A stretch of DNA of 64,000 nucleotides, from NCBI GenBank assembly GCA_009801085.1, contig VNWV01000007.1, positions 2,108,001-2,172,000 of the forward strand, read 5' to 3'. The translations under genes were made by a program, and so were the position numbers. This stretch comes from Lasiodiplodia sp. COLG20 (lineage: Eukaryota > Ascomycota > Dothideomycetes > Botryosphaeriales > Botryosphaeriaceae). This document shows positions 11,758 to 21,944 of the stretch, piece after piece (within the stretch, counting starts at the first letter, position 1; each line of letters opens with the position of its first letter). The notes beneath the pieces are model-generated. The model did not search any database and was not told where the DNA came from. It saw only the letters and a list, made by a program, of their open reading frames with translations.

Positions 11758-11876
11758 ACGTACAACAGCCGGGATTCCCCAATGGTCACCCACTTGAGTA
11801 CTAATCGGCCGGTTCGCAGCTTGAGTACGGCTGAGCGGACGGGAAGCCCTATATTCTGCGACCTATGGTCGTACGT
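11758..11876 (-). rRNA. 5S ribosomal RNA (dispersed copy)
   Basis: 119 nt on the minus strand. Ends pair as helix I: ACGTACGAC at the 5' end with GTTGTACGT at the 3' end (9 bp, one G-U). The universal block GGGCTTCCCGTCCGCTCAGC and the arm GTGGGTGACCA are intact. Helix III halves CGCAG/CTGCG and helix IV bases TCAA/TTGG differ from the common ascomycete sequence yet still pair, so changes look compensatory. Downstream is a T-rich stretch expected for RNA polymerase III termination. Dispersed single 5S genes are usual in filamentous ascomycetes. A diverged but structured copy is favoured over a pseudogene. Confidence 0.88.
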
Positions 11877-13283
11877 GGAAGGGGAGGCGAAGTTTTGCAA
11901 TTATAAAGTGTATTGCAAGGCTGGGTGGTGATAGTGTGCACCGCAGCACTCCTTTTTTCCCCCCGTTTCTAACATTGTGAACCATTCTGCAATTGCATCG
12001 GCCCCCAAGGTCTGCTTCTGAATAGGATAATGTATCGAGGTGTGAGGGGGAAAAAATGCGGGGCGTTTCTACAGCAAAATTAAGCATGTTCGCCGTGCGT
12101 CAACGCGCTCGTTATACATGGCAAAAATAGGTGCGTAAAGTACGGCGGTTGCCCGCCTACGCCGCAGCTTCTCTAAGTACTCCACTTGCGCCAAGTCCAC
12201 TTTCCAATCCTCGACGTCAACCAATGCCAAACCAACGGGCTCGTCTCCCACGCAGTCTGAGATAACCTCTGATTGTGGGCTGTTGGAACGACGAGCAAAA
12301 AAAAAAAAAAAACCAACCCTGCTGATCACCAATCCTACAGGTGAGAAGTTCTACAAAGCCGTGAAGGGATACAAATACTAGTCGATTGCGGGCGACTACC
12401 GTCCTTCACCTGGGACAACTTAAAATACTGGAACCAAGACGTAGGCGCCATCTGTAACAACTTGTAGACAGGCTGCTACTACTGTGTCTGGTTCCCGGAA
12501 TGCCCAAGCCAACTTGGATACTGTTTATTCATAAAAATGGCCAGATAATACCTAGCGGGTGCATAATGATGAAGCTGCTATTGGTAATGCGCGCCGGGAG
12601 AGCTGGCGGAAAGTATGCTCAAAGGAGCTCATGGTTGCTCAGTGATTGAATTAAATTCGTTATTTTGCTTATTCCAACTGGGCATTACTTTGCAGTGTCC
12701 AGCTTTTGCACGGCTTGATTGGGCATTGTTGCACTTCTGTTGCACAGCCGAAAAGCAGTCAAAATTGGGAATGCCAAGCGGGTAAAACGGAGCATGGGGG
12801 CTAAGAAGTGGGGACAAGCTCCTTTTTATAAAGTAAGCTTGATCCTTAGTTCCCGAATCTGCTCCAATCAGCTACGCAAGCGGTAGTCCATCGACAGGCT
12901 GCCGCATCCTTCCAGAACACACGTTTCATGGTGTGACCGAATGCTCAAGTACATGGTGTTACGGAGTCTTGGCCTGGCCTTAAAGTGGCTGTGCTCAACG
13001 GCCAAGACAAGCCAAATCCAAGAATTTGCCGAAGATCCGTAATCCTTTGGCGGCTTTTAAATGGCGTTGCGGCCCGGTCCATCGCGCATGGCTGTTTTTG
13101 ACAAGCTCCGTCAGCCGTGTATCGCTGCTTTCTGGGCCACACATAAGAATCCAGCTGCGCATTCCCTGCACAATAGATGTTCCATAATCTGGGCGGGCTA
13201 CTGATGTAAACCCGCTCACACGGCCACCACCGGTTCATCACACCAATTACAGCACGAAAACCGTACTCCCATCTCAACACAGC
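11877..13283. other. Intergenic
   Basis: 1.4 kb with no supported gene. It contains a 16-base A tract (12297-12312). A short open stretch after it (about 12330-12380, reading GEKFYKAVKGYKY) is interrupted by stops and matches nothing I recognise. Confidence 0.55.
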
Positions 13284-14705
13284 ATGCCATCGACGGGCGC
13301 TGGGATAGAAGATGACCGGGCCGCAATGCTCCATCGAGAAGACCATGCTAAAGACAACTCTCCACCGCTACCACTGCTCCCACTCCCCTCACCACCACCG
13401 GAATCATCACCACCACCGTACACTGCCAAGCCTCTACCGTATACTCCAAATGACTTTCCTCCTGAAGAACGAGCAAGCACATGGTTTCCAAAAACCAGAA
13501 ACTCTTTAAGGAGACATTGGAAAATCTGGCTTGCAGTTGGTTGTATCCTCGTTGCTGCAGTAATCATTATCCCTTGTGCAGTGTAAGTTACAGATCACTT
13601 CTAACAATAGCGGTTCGCGCTAACAATCTTTCGAACGACAGCATTCTCGGTGCCTACAAGATACAGACTCAGTCTTACCTTGACAGCATCGATCTGAAGT
13701 CCACCGAAGGGAATCTCTCCATCGAGTTCAACGTCGATTCAACGATCCATCTAGAGTATAGAAACGGTCCGCTGGTCTACCCTGACAATGGCAGCGATTT
13801 CAGAAAATTTCAGCTCCATAATTTTGAGACATCATTGTACATGGAGGACGACGCACAAGACCTCAAGCTGCTTACTACGACAAACACATGGTTTACTAGT
13901 AGTAGACCCCAAACCAAGTACTGGTTTGACATCAAGCGCACCGAGTCACAGCGGAATGACGAAAATTTGATACAGCTGTTACAAAACTTATTGAACGATG
14001 ACGAGGTCAAGCTTCGCATAAAGGGGTCCCCGAAGGTGAAGCTGGATGGAATGCCGAGGGAGTACAAGGTCAAGTGGGATAAGACGATAACAATGAACGG
14101 TCCGTCATCTCCCCCCCTGCTTGAGCGCTCCAACCTATGAATTTTCTTTCTCTCCTCCTCTTTCTCCTGCCTCATATCACTGAAATCGCCTCGAATTACT
14201 CCACTGACAGTTCGCCATACCAGGCTTCGGTGGGATCTCCACATTCAACAGTTGGCGAGACGACGCTTTCCTTTATTCCGATCTCCTAGCAGACTGGGAA
14301 AACGACCAAGATACCCCATTCCACTACTATACCATAGGCGATTTCACCAACACTGAAAACACACGAGGCCGTCTGACGATCGACATCAGTCGCATCGCGG
14401 TTGATGTGTATGCGGATGGCAACACTCACTTTGGCACGGGCAACATCACGGTGCTGGGCGGCCTACCAGAGCTACCAAACTGGTCAGGAGCAGATGTGGA
14501 AATCCGTCTGCTTGACAACACAACCCGTGATGATATTGAAGGTATGGCAAGAACATACGGGAATGGGACAATGGCGTGGTATTTGCGTCCGACGGATGTG
14601 TTCTTCACATATTCTTCGGCATATTATACTGAGACACGATCCCCACACATGTCAGAAGCCATGAGGAGGATGGAAGATATCCAAATGAAAGTTCGAATGG
14701 ACTAG
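13284..14705 (+). CDS. Unrecognised single-pass membrane protein
   Basis: Exons 13284-13582, 13642-14099, 14224-14705 (introns 59 and 124 nt), giving 412 aa. All junctions keep phase; the second donor is the weaker GTCCGT. The N-terminal 75 residues are rich in proline with PPP and PPPY runs and are probably cytosolic. One membrane segment follows (about residues 80-102, IWLAVGCILVAAVIII). The rest, about 310 residues, is beta-rich and predicted extracytosolic: NVDSTIHLEYRNG, KVKLDG, then a repeat-like RLTIDISRIAVDVYADG. This layout (short tail, one TM, beta domain) resembles fungal LEA-2/DUF3712-type proteins, but no diagnostic motif was seen and the link is inference only. Confidence 0.72.
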
Positions 14706-15061
14706 TGGTGGGACATGTAATGGTGGGAGTGTTCTATGATTTCGCAACGAAGGAGTGTGTGGGAGGATTTCTGCATTTCCCTTATGATATACCCGCAGTA
14801 GATATAGCTATCCAGCACAATGTATTTTCCAATTTTGAAAATAAACGCCGAGGCCGTTTGCCTCCTCCACCGTCTTACCTCAACATTCTACTCCAACTAC
14901 ACATCAATTCTCTTCGAGCCATATTGATTCGCTGTTGCTCTTTTCACTTGCCCTTTGAGTAATTCAGCAACAGACTCATCATCATAGCCCCCAGACAAGA
15001 GAAGGTGTTGCATCATAGGCACTTGCCAAAAGGGACAGTAGGCCTATGCGGTAAGTGAGCA
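14706..15061. other. Intergenic, upstream of the alcohol dehydrogenase relic
   Basis: 356 bp, no gene. Any 5' part of the neighbouring relic has decayed beyond recognition here. Confidence 0.5.
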
Positions 15062-15397
15062 GTGTATGTCTCCTTCATAAGCTTCTTCAGCACTGCCAGC
15101 ACGATTAGGCAGTGTGTTGCCAGAGACGAGGTCGTTGATGTCATTGGGCTTTTGGCTGGGCAGGAGAATAGACCTAATAGTTCCACATTAAAACTGCTAC
15201 TACGGTTTTGTATGGTGAGAGGTGCGGAGGTTGGGAGTCGCCGGCATTTAGAAGAGATGAGCAAGGCAATTTTTGCCACGGGTATAAGGCCTGTATTGGA
15301 GAGTAAGAGGTTCCGTGTGGAAGAAGTGGAGGACGCGTACAACCATGTTTGGTCTCGTAAGCATTTTGGCATGGTTGTTATCACGATCGGCGGATAA
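15062..15397 (+). pseudogene. C-terminal relic of a zinc-type (MDR) alcohol dehydrogenase
   Basis: An open stretch of about 110 codons aligns by eye with the last third of medium-chain alcohol dehydrogenases: VVDVIGLLAG (end of the Rossmann fold), VRGAEVGSRRHLEEM, GIRPVLESKRFRVEEVEDAY and KHFGMVVITI at the C-terminus. The catalytic zinc domain and the first half of the cofactor domain are absent, and upstream frames are closed, so no intact enzyme can be made. It is a 5'-truncated gene remnant on the plus strand, between the single-pass membrane protein and the converging Ostalpha gene. Its retained open frame suggests fairly recent loss. Confidence 0.75.
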
Positions 15398-15562
15398 TCG
15401 TGGGTGGCCTTCTCCAGTGCTAGACGATCGGATTGCGAGGCCCCCTCAATTCTGACGTGAAACATCAAGGGATTGGAAACTGCATCCGAAACAAAGCAAA
15501 TAATCTTATTTCGCAAAACATGTCAAGGTTCCTATCAAATTTCGTGATCCGTTATCGTCAAT

Positions 15563-16878
15563 CTACACAGCTTCTCTTTCCTCCTTCGGGCGCATCGGCA
15601 TCTCTTCCGTATCCGACGCTTGAGCCTCCGTCCGCTGATACGAAGGGTCCTGATGCCTCTGCCTGGAGCCCACGAACAGCCACCGACAGCCGCGCGCAAA
15701 TGCTTTCACCACATCCCAAGGGTTCAACGCATGCGCCAGGGCTCTTATCATGCCCACCTTATGCACAATCTCAACCCCATCTTCCTTGCGCACGCCATAC
15801 TCCTTCCACGGATAGGCAAAAACGTGCATAATGGCGAAAAAGGCCATCTCGATGCAGATCAGCATGTTGGGAAGGGCGACCTCGATGTCGCCGTAGGCCA
15901 GGAACTTGGATTCCTCGATGACGCCGGTCGAGTTGAGGATGCTGAGCAGCTCATTCTGCCAGAAGCAGAAGAAGATGACGAGCTTGATGGAGAGCAGCTT
16001 GAGGAAGGGGCGGTGCGAGGCCAGCTCGGTCTTGGTCTGCGCGTAAAACTGGATCAGGCAGTACATGGCCAGCGTGACTGCCACCGAATCGAAGATGAGG
16101 ACCCAGAGGTATGCATATTTGGGTGACAGCGAGTCCTCGCATAAAACGTCGTAGTGCTCAGTCACGACGGAGACGATGGTGAAGAAGACGCGGATGAAAC
16201 AGTATTGGAAGACGGAGATGTAGATGATCTGCGCGCTTTGGTCAATGCGAGATGAGAGGGGTGGCTGTGCGTTGCGAAAAACTCACGTTGAACCAGGTCA
16301 GCCCACTCTGCGGCTTTCGCAGCCAGCCTTTCTTTTCTCCGCCGGTGCACTTTTGGAACCAAGTAATTGGCCACACCCAATTGTGCGGCGTGACGTTGCG
16401 GAAGTATGCTTTTTGGTCGTGCAGATCGGGGGTGATGTAGTTGCAAAGTAGGGTGAAGAAGCTGGAGATCGCAAAGGCCTCGTAGCAGTCGCGCAGGACT
16501 TCGAAGTAGACGTGCTTCGTGTAGTAGTGGATAGAGAGCATTGAAACCGCCGCATATATAGGTACCATTAAGAGGATGCGAATGATTCTACGACATGCTC
16601 AGCAAAATCCCCAGTATTGTGTAGTCGCAGTGCCGACTTACTGCTTCTGTTCGTCCGGTTTCGTGTAATGAGAGGCATGGCGTGACATCAGAAAAAAGCT
16701 GATTATGATTGCGAAGGCGCTAAAAATGAAGGATATATTTCTGCAAGCACGTCAGAGGTCGTGGCTGGAGGGACTGGGTTGCATCGTCTTACTGTGCAAG
16801 AGTGTGGAAGTTGACGGGGAGGTGTGGGAGAGGAACCTCCCTGATTTCCCCAATGTCTCTCGCTGTGCATTTCACCAT
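15563..16878 (-). CDS. Ostalpha/TMEM184 (DUF300) family seven-TM protein
   Basis: Exons 16878-16793, 16740-16642, 16587-16287, 16228-15563; introns 52, 54, 58 nt, giving 383 aa. The family is an organic-solute-transporter-alpha-like membrane protein; fungal members are poorly characterised. Seen: MSRHASHYTKPDEQKQIIRI across the second splice, PIYAAVSMLSI, a conserved loop, YWF-type tryptophans, ending in a hydrophilic tail rich in charged residues. Hydrophobic segments SFIFSAFAIIISFFLM, ILLMVPIYAAVSML, IIYISVFQYCFI, LWVLIFDSVAVTLAMYCLI and LSIKLVIFFCFW are among the expected seven. The first short exon (28 codons) starts MVKCTARDIGE; it is the least certain part. The length matches the family. 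Confidence 0.87.
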
Positions 16879-18974
16879 GTTGAGTGAGGTGTTGATGTGG
16901 CGCGTATGCCAGACAGCGCGGCACGAACAGCCCAGCCTTTAAGTATCGGCACGAGATCGGCGGTGCTAGCGCTTGGTGTTGCTGTCCCCACATTTGTGAG
17001 GCTTAACCGCCGCCAGTCGTGCGCGGCCAAAGCTTGACTCTTGAGGCTGTGCGCTGTCAACAGCGTTTCGCCCTGCACGGATCCCTCATTGCAGATAAAC
17101 AGCCAGCAAGAAGCGAGCTTGAGCGGCTATGCCACACCCTCAAATAGAAGCTCCGAGGGAGATTTCGCCTTTTCAGCTCGTACATATTATCGAATTATGG
17201 AGCTCACCGCTTTAGTCGTCGACGCGTCTGCTCGGTCAAGCTGATTGGATGCTAGTGTGGCACAGCCGCTTTGATGCTCGGTTTAGCTTGCCGACTGGGC
17301 TGAGGCGCGACGTGGGTAGACGTGGCCCTGCATTTTTGAGCCACTAGCAAGCCACGAGGCCAGAGCGCACAGATATAGGGAGTCACTCGCGCCCGGCGAG
17401 TATCCTCCTGACAGCTGTTAGCTCCACACTATTAATGGGGTTTGTTAAGCTGACCGCGCCAAAGACTCACAATTAGAACCCATTGACTATTCGACCTTTC
17501 ATCAACGACTAAATGGAATAAAACTTTAAATAATCCTCGGCGAGCTCTGCTGAAGAATGTACTCAGTAACGCGAAATTTGGGATTGGCCTGCTGCAACTA
17601 CGGCCTTGCCGAGAATGTCGGCGTTACTTTCCACGCATGAGCCTCAGCAGAGAAGAGCTTGCGACATGTTAATTTTGCCCACAGCAGCAACATCCACGGC
17701 GTTTCAGTAACAAGGAGACCGAATTTATGAACGATGCATGGTCCGACTTAAAGGAAAGAACGAATGGCCCCTAATTCCCGGTCTGGATGAAAACGAGAAA
17801 TAGTTGCAGCGGTATTATAGCGCAACACAAAAATTAAGGTTTAGAGAGTGGAGTATCTGTCGTCCATCACATCAGAGGCCATGATATGCGTTCAAGGAAA
17901 TTTGGATAGTCTCGATACCGCTTTCCCAAAATGCGTCCTCCAGACCCTGGCAGTCTGGGGGACCGGATATGGTGAACTATTGAAAGCTTCGGTGATACGC
18001 CAGCCCTACCGTTTGGGCAGTAATTTGACCTCTGTCTGGGGTTTCGTCGTGGTAAGCAAGGTCAAGTTGTGAGTTTGTCGCTACTGGTTAAGTCCCAAGC
18101 CACGAAACACATGGATAGCACTAATTGTTGAACAGTGCAAACGAATTGAATTGAACACTACGGATCCTTGTAATAAAGCAGTTAAACTACCTACTTATAT
18201 ACACCAATTTCTTAAAATAATGTCATGAAGTTCAATGAATGAGTGATGTTATTGTTGTGAGATAAAACAAGTTGTCATCCTTTGCGTTGAGAAAAGGCAT
18301 AAAACACGGCAAATACATGCGGCAATGATTATGAGTAATGATGAGGTCTGACACTAACCCAATTTCTTTTCTAGTGGCTCCAAGTCACAAAATGTGCTCA
18401 CGTATGCTTACTAGTCCCTCTCGGTTCTTGAGTAGGCCCAGCAGAGTTTGATGGACTCGAATTCGCTCGGCACCGGACGAGTCCTTGTAGGCACCACTAT
18501 CAAGGACAGTCTGGTCCATAGGAACATCAGATTCATTCTCGTAAAGTCAAGAGATATTCACGCTGGGAATTGTTCATGCCATGGATTTAACTTATTCGTT
18601 TACTAAAGATATTGGATGTAGCGGAAGTAGTTCGAGAATATTGAAAAAGAAATATTATGAACGCCTATTCAGATTGTTGAAACTGAATAAGCCCAGAACC
18701 TCCTACTTTTCGTAAGCTCAGAAAAAGCAGTATATTTCCAAAACATACTATCTCATTGAAGCGCTATTTAACGTTTCCTTGCTAAGAATAAAACCCTACC
18801 AACGAGTTTACATACTAAGCCTTGTATGCACTTCTATTCATTCTTCATTTTCTTCTTAATTCTTTTCTTTCTCACCAAAAAATGTAGTGAGCTGCTTAAA
18901 ATTGCTGTGCAAATCACAGATCGTGTAGTTCAAGGAGCCAACTCGCTAGCCTGTCACGCCCTCGTGACAACACT
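16879..18974. other. Intergenic, partly AT-rich
   Basis: 2.1 kb. Bases about 17.5-18.9 kb are clearly AT-rich. A GC-richer island at about 18370-18545 keeps a 53-codon open frame on the minus strand (contains MDQTVLDSGAYKDSSGAER) flanked by AT-rich DNA; it may be a leftover exon. Nothing else recognised. Confidence 0.5.
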
Positions 18975-19601
18975 TCAGCCAGCTTCTTGTACATTCATCT
19001 CTTCGCGTATGCGCTCCCTCACCCTCATCAGCGCCTTGCCGAGTAAATTCTGCCCCCACTCCTCCTTCTCCACGTACATAGCATTTGCTGCTGAATATCC
19101 AATCCCCCACACGCGATCAAATCGAGAAGCTTCAACCAGCTCCTTCTCGCCCGTGTCCAACAGTAGTTTTTTCAAGTTCTCATTCTGCGTAAACTTCATA
19201 TAATTTCCTTCCTCTACAACATTACGCTTGACTGCGAATGATGTCAGCAGACCAAAGTGCAATCACATGAAGGTAGCAAACTCACTCCCATCCCACTTCT
19301 GTTCGTCAAACCCCTTCACTTTTCGGCCCCAACTCTTCTGCATGCGCGGGTCCTTGGTCTTGAGAATATTACTCGCAGTTGCCTCGTCACCGCAAATTTT
19401 CGCCTTTCGCCACATCATCCACTGCTCGGCACAGTTGAACGTAATTTCCTCATGAACGAAGTAACCACGGTACCACTGGCACAGAAAGCCGAACTCGGCG
19501 TCTGCCTTGAAGAAAAAAACCGGCTGAGGCATATTCTCGCAGTCGATTTCCAGACCCTGGGGATTATGGTGCCCCACTGTGGCTTCTTGGCTTCTTTTCA
19601 T
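18975..19601 (-). CDS. NADAR-domain protein (YbiA/DUF1768 family)
   Basis: Exons 19601-19286 and 19231-18975, 54-nt intron (GTGAGT...CGCAG, phase 1), giving 190 aa, nearly all one domain. NADAR proteins are N-glycosidases or binders acting on ADP-ribose-type and riboflavin-pathway N-glycosides. Family landmarks in order: FFFKADAEFGFLCQWY, TFNCAEQWMMWRKAKICGD, SWGRKVKGFDEQKWD, then after the splice EGNYMKFTQNENLKKLLLDT, ELVEASRFDRVWGIG and NLLGKALMRVRERIRE. The acidic and Trp positions of the active site (E of CAEQW, D/W of the DRVWG block) are kept, so it should be active. No targeting signal. It stands alone, with no ADP-ribose or NAD gene beside it. Confidence 0.88.
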
Positions 19602-20429
19602 CGAGCACGCGGGCTTGCTGATCTGATCGTGGAGGCTCTGATTGGATGGGTTCTAGATTCCAGGGTCCTCTAGTATCTTGGACAGGCCGATCCCAAGCTG
19701 AAGAAAAACTTGGGTAACTGGTGTTCCGGGTATGCTGGGCGCAGTTGTGAAGTTCCTAACGCGAATAAGGGTTCACCCTCACCAATCTGGCCACGCCGCC
19801 GCGTAAGCCTTCTTGAGGGAAGAGGAGCTCTCGAATGAGAGCTCGGCTAGGAAATCGAAGCTATTTAAGCATATACCGTTGGGTCTGACTAGTAGCTGTG
19901 AGTCACCGTTTAATGAGTAGATCCTAAAATAGTGCCGTATAGTCAACTATCATTTAGGAAGCCTGCAGTCTTTCTGATTGGCTCACAGAAACTGGGTGGG
20001 GCTTCTCTGTACCGCTGTTGGGTGACTACGACGGTGCGCCCAGTGCTGGCCCAAAGTGGAAGCTGGGCCCGCAATAGGATATGGAAGTGATCAGCCGGCA
20101 TGCGGAAGAATCTCTTGCCTGTCCACTTCTATTGAGTCCGCAGTGGTTTAAAGAGACAAGGCTTTCGCCACGTAAGAGTTCTGTCTCACGGCCTTTCTAA
20201 CCTACAGCAGACCCCCAGCACTCGCCGACAGCAGGTAGTCAAAAGCCAGACTCGACGCCAAGCCCTGGTCACGAGTCACGAGCACTTTCGCCTGCGTCCG
20301 CTTTTTGAAGTCGCACTTTCGCCTGCGTTGCTTTCTGAAGTCGCCCTGTCTATTGTCTCTCGTACTCATAAAAGGACGAACATCCCATCTCCTCCCCTCT
20401 ACAAACCGCCTTGCTACATTCCGCCAACC
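19602..20429. other. Divergent promoter region
   Basis: 828 bp shared upstream DNA of the NADAR gene (minus) and the orphan gene (plus). It contains a perfect 8-bp hairpin GAGCTCTC-GAAT-GAGAGCTC at about 19828-19847 and a 30-bp tandem repeat near its right end. Confidence 0.5.
20282..20342. repeat. Two-copy tandem repeat upstream of the orphan gene
   Basis: Two adjacent units of 31 and 30 bp (20282-20312, 20313-20342) both begin GCACTTTCGCCTGCGT and end GAAGTC, differing at three to four positions. They end 87 bp before the ATG at 20430, inside the promoter or 5' UTR. Confidence 0.8.
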
Positions 20430-21944
20430 ATGCCGAGGAAGCAGGGAGCCCCGGCCCACGACAGGCCTGCTCCAACACCCATGATCTTCCACCCCGTGGA
20501 CAGCATCTATCTTCGCGTCCTCGGGATGATCGATAAATGTCCTAACAGCCCAAACGGTCGCTGGATCCTCCCTCGAGATGTACTCCTGCCTGACGAGAAC
20601 CCGTATGCGCTTTTTCTTCGGCGGCAAGGTGTCCGGTGTCGCATGCCCGCTCTTCTCCATTCAAAGGAGACCCTCGAGTTCTTGGGACTGGAGCCCGCCT
20701 CGGCCGAAAAGTGCTGGGTTCGCTGGACACGCCTAAACAAGGACCAGCGTCGGACAATGCCGGCACCACTTACTGAAGTGCAATTGGGCTACGAGCAGTC
20801 AAAGCCTGTCAAGTCAGACATGCCGGCGTTCCTCGCTCTCGTGCGGACGCAAATGCTCGAGCGCTCGACCAGTGAGTGGAATCGCGAGTTCTCACCGGAA
20901 GAGCGTGTGAGGCGCCTTGAATCCAGCAACTCGGGGACCGATTCCAACCAGATTCCCAACGGGCAGCAAATAAACAACTCTTGGCCAGGCGATCTCATGA
21001 TGCCGACATCTAGCAACAACACGATGGTGGCAAACAACAACATGACGGCGGTCGGCGCTGTCCCGACGTTCCAGGACCACACCTTCGGGCCCTCGACCCA
21101 GCAGACCGGAGAATCGGACCCAGTCGCCAACACAGCGTGCAAGGTACTCCGCGAGCGAACCATGCTCCTGGGCCCTCAGTCCAACACCACTGACTACGGC
21201 CCCGTAAACGCAAACTTCGAAGCGCGGTTGTCACGCTTTTTTGGAATAAGGCCCGAGGCGGTGTGGCACGCGTACCACGTCATGACGAACGAGGAATTGC
21301 GGGAGTACGTTGGGCTGAAGAAGGAGATGGATAAATTCGACATCGTCGTTTTCACGACGATCTTCTTCGCCATCTTGACCGTCGACGTGCTGATGGCCGT
21401 GGTCATCGTGCCGCGCTTCAAGATGCTGCTGCAGGTGAAGCGGATGAGCGAGTTCCGGGCGAGGATATGGCCGCGGATGGCGGCGGCTGCGTCCAACAGG
21501 GCGGTGGCTGCGTCCATCAAGGCGGTGCCGCGCTGCGTCGATCCGGTCGTGCCAGCCTCCCAGTCTGACTCTGGCCCACAGGACCCGATGGCGGCCGTTG
21601 AGCGGAGCCTCCAGGGCTGCATAGACAGCCTCCGTCGCCAAGGCGTCAATCTAAACGACTGTACGAGGCTCGTGAACATGCGCTACAAGCACATCCCGCC
21701 GGTCTGGCTTGCATCGCCGATCGACCTGTACATCAAGACCAACAACGCAAAGGAACAAGCGGAAATGCGGAGGAGGAACAACGACATCCAGAGCACTGGT
21801 GACGATGGTAACGATACGCAGCATGAGACGAAAAAGCTGAAGGCGGAGTGTGAGCGGGACTTTCTGAGGGAAGTGTGCTGGGAGGGTATTCCCATAGGCA
21901 ACCTTTGGGATGTGGCGCATGCCGAACGCAATCCCTCTCCTTAA
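20430..21944 (+). CDS. Orphan protein with one hydrophobic segment
   Basis: Single-exon frame of 504 aa. The ATG at 20430 (context CAACCATGC) is preferred over the in-frame ATG at 20328, which lies within the tandem repeat. No family recognised. Seen: a possibly folded N-terminal region to about residue 165 with conserved-looking tryptophans (NGRWILP, KCWVRWTRL); an Asn/Ser/Thr-rich linker (about 165-265); a second region containing FFGIRPEAVWHAYHVM; one hydrophobic stretch VVFTTIFFAILTVDVLMAVVIV (about 305-330) that could cross a membrane; an alanine-rich segment with a short internal repeat (NRAVAASIKAV); and a charged C-terminus. Such low-complexity, uninterrupted genes are often lineage-specific. 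Codon use looks genuine (GC-rich third positions). Confidence 0.7.
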   Translation: MPRKQGAPAHDRPAPTPMIFHPVDSIYLRVLGMIDKCPNSPNGRWILPRDVLLPDENPYALFLRRQGVRCRMPALLHSKETLEFLGLEPASAEKCWVRWTRLNKDQRRTMPAPLTEVQLGYEQSKPVKSDMPAFLALVRTQMLERSTSEWNREFSPEERVRRLESSNSGTDSNQIPNGQQINNSWPGDLMMPTSSNNTMVANNNMTAVGAVPTFQDHTFGPSTQQTGESDPVANTACKVLRERTMLLGPQSNTTDYGPVNANFEARLSRFFGIRPEAVWHAYHVMTNEELREYVGLKKEMDKFDIVVFTTIFFAILTVDVLMAVVIVPRFKMLLQVKRMSEFRARIWPRMAAAASNRAVAASIKAVPRCVDPVVPASQSDSGPQDPMAAVERSLQGCIDSLRRQGVNLNDCTRLVNMRYKHIPPVWLASPIDLYIKTNNAKEQAEMRRRNNDIQSTGDDGNDTQHETKKLKAECERDFLREVCWEGIPIGNLWDVAHAERNPSP

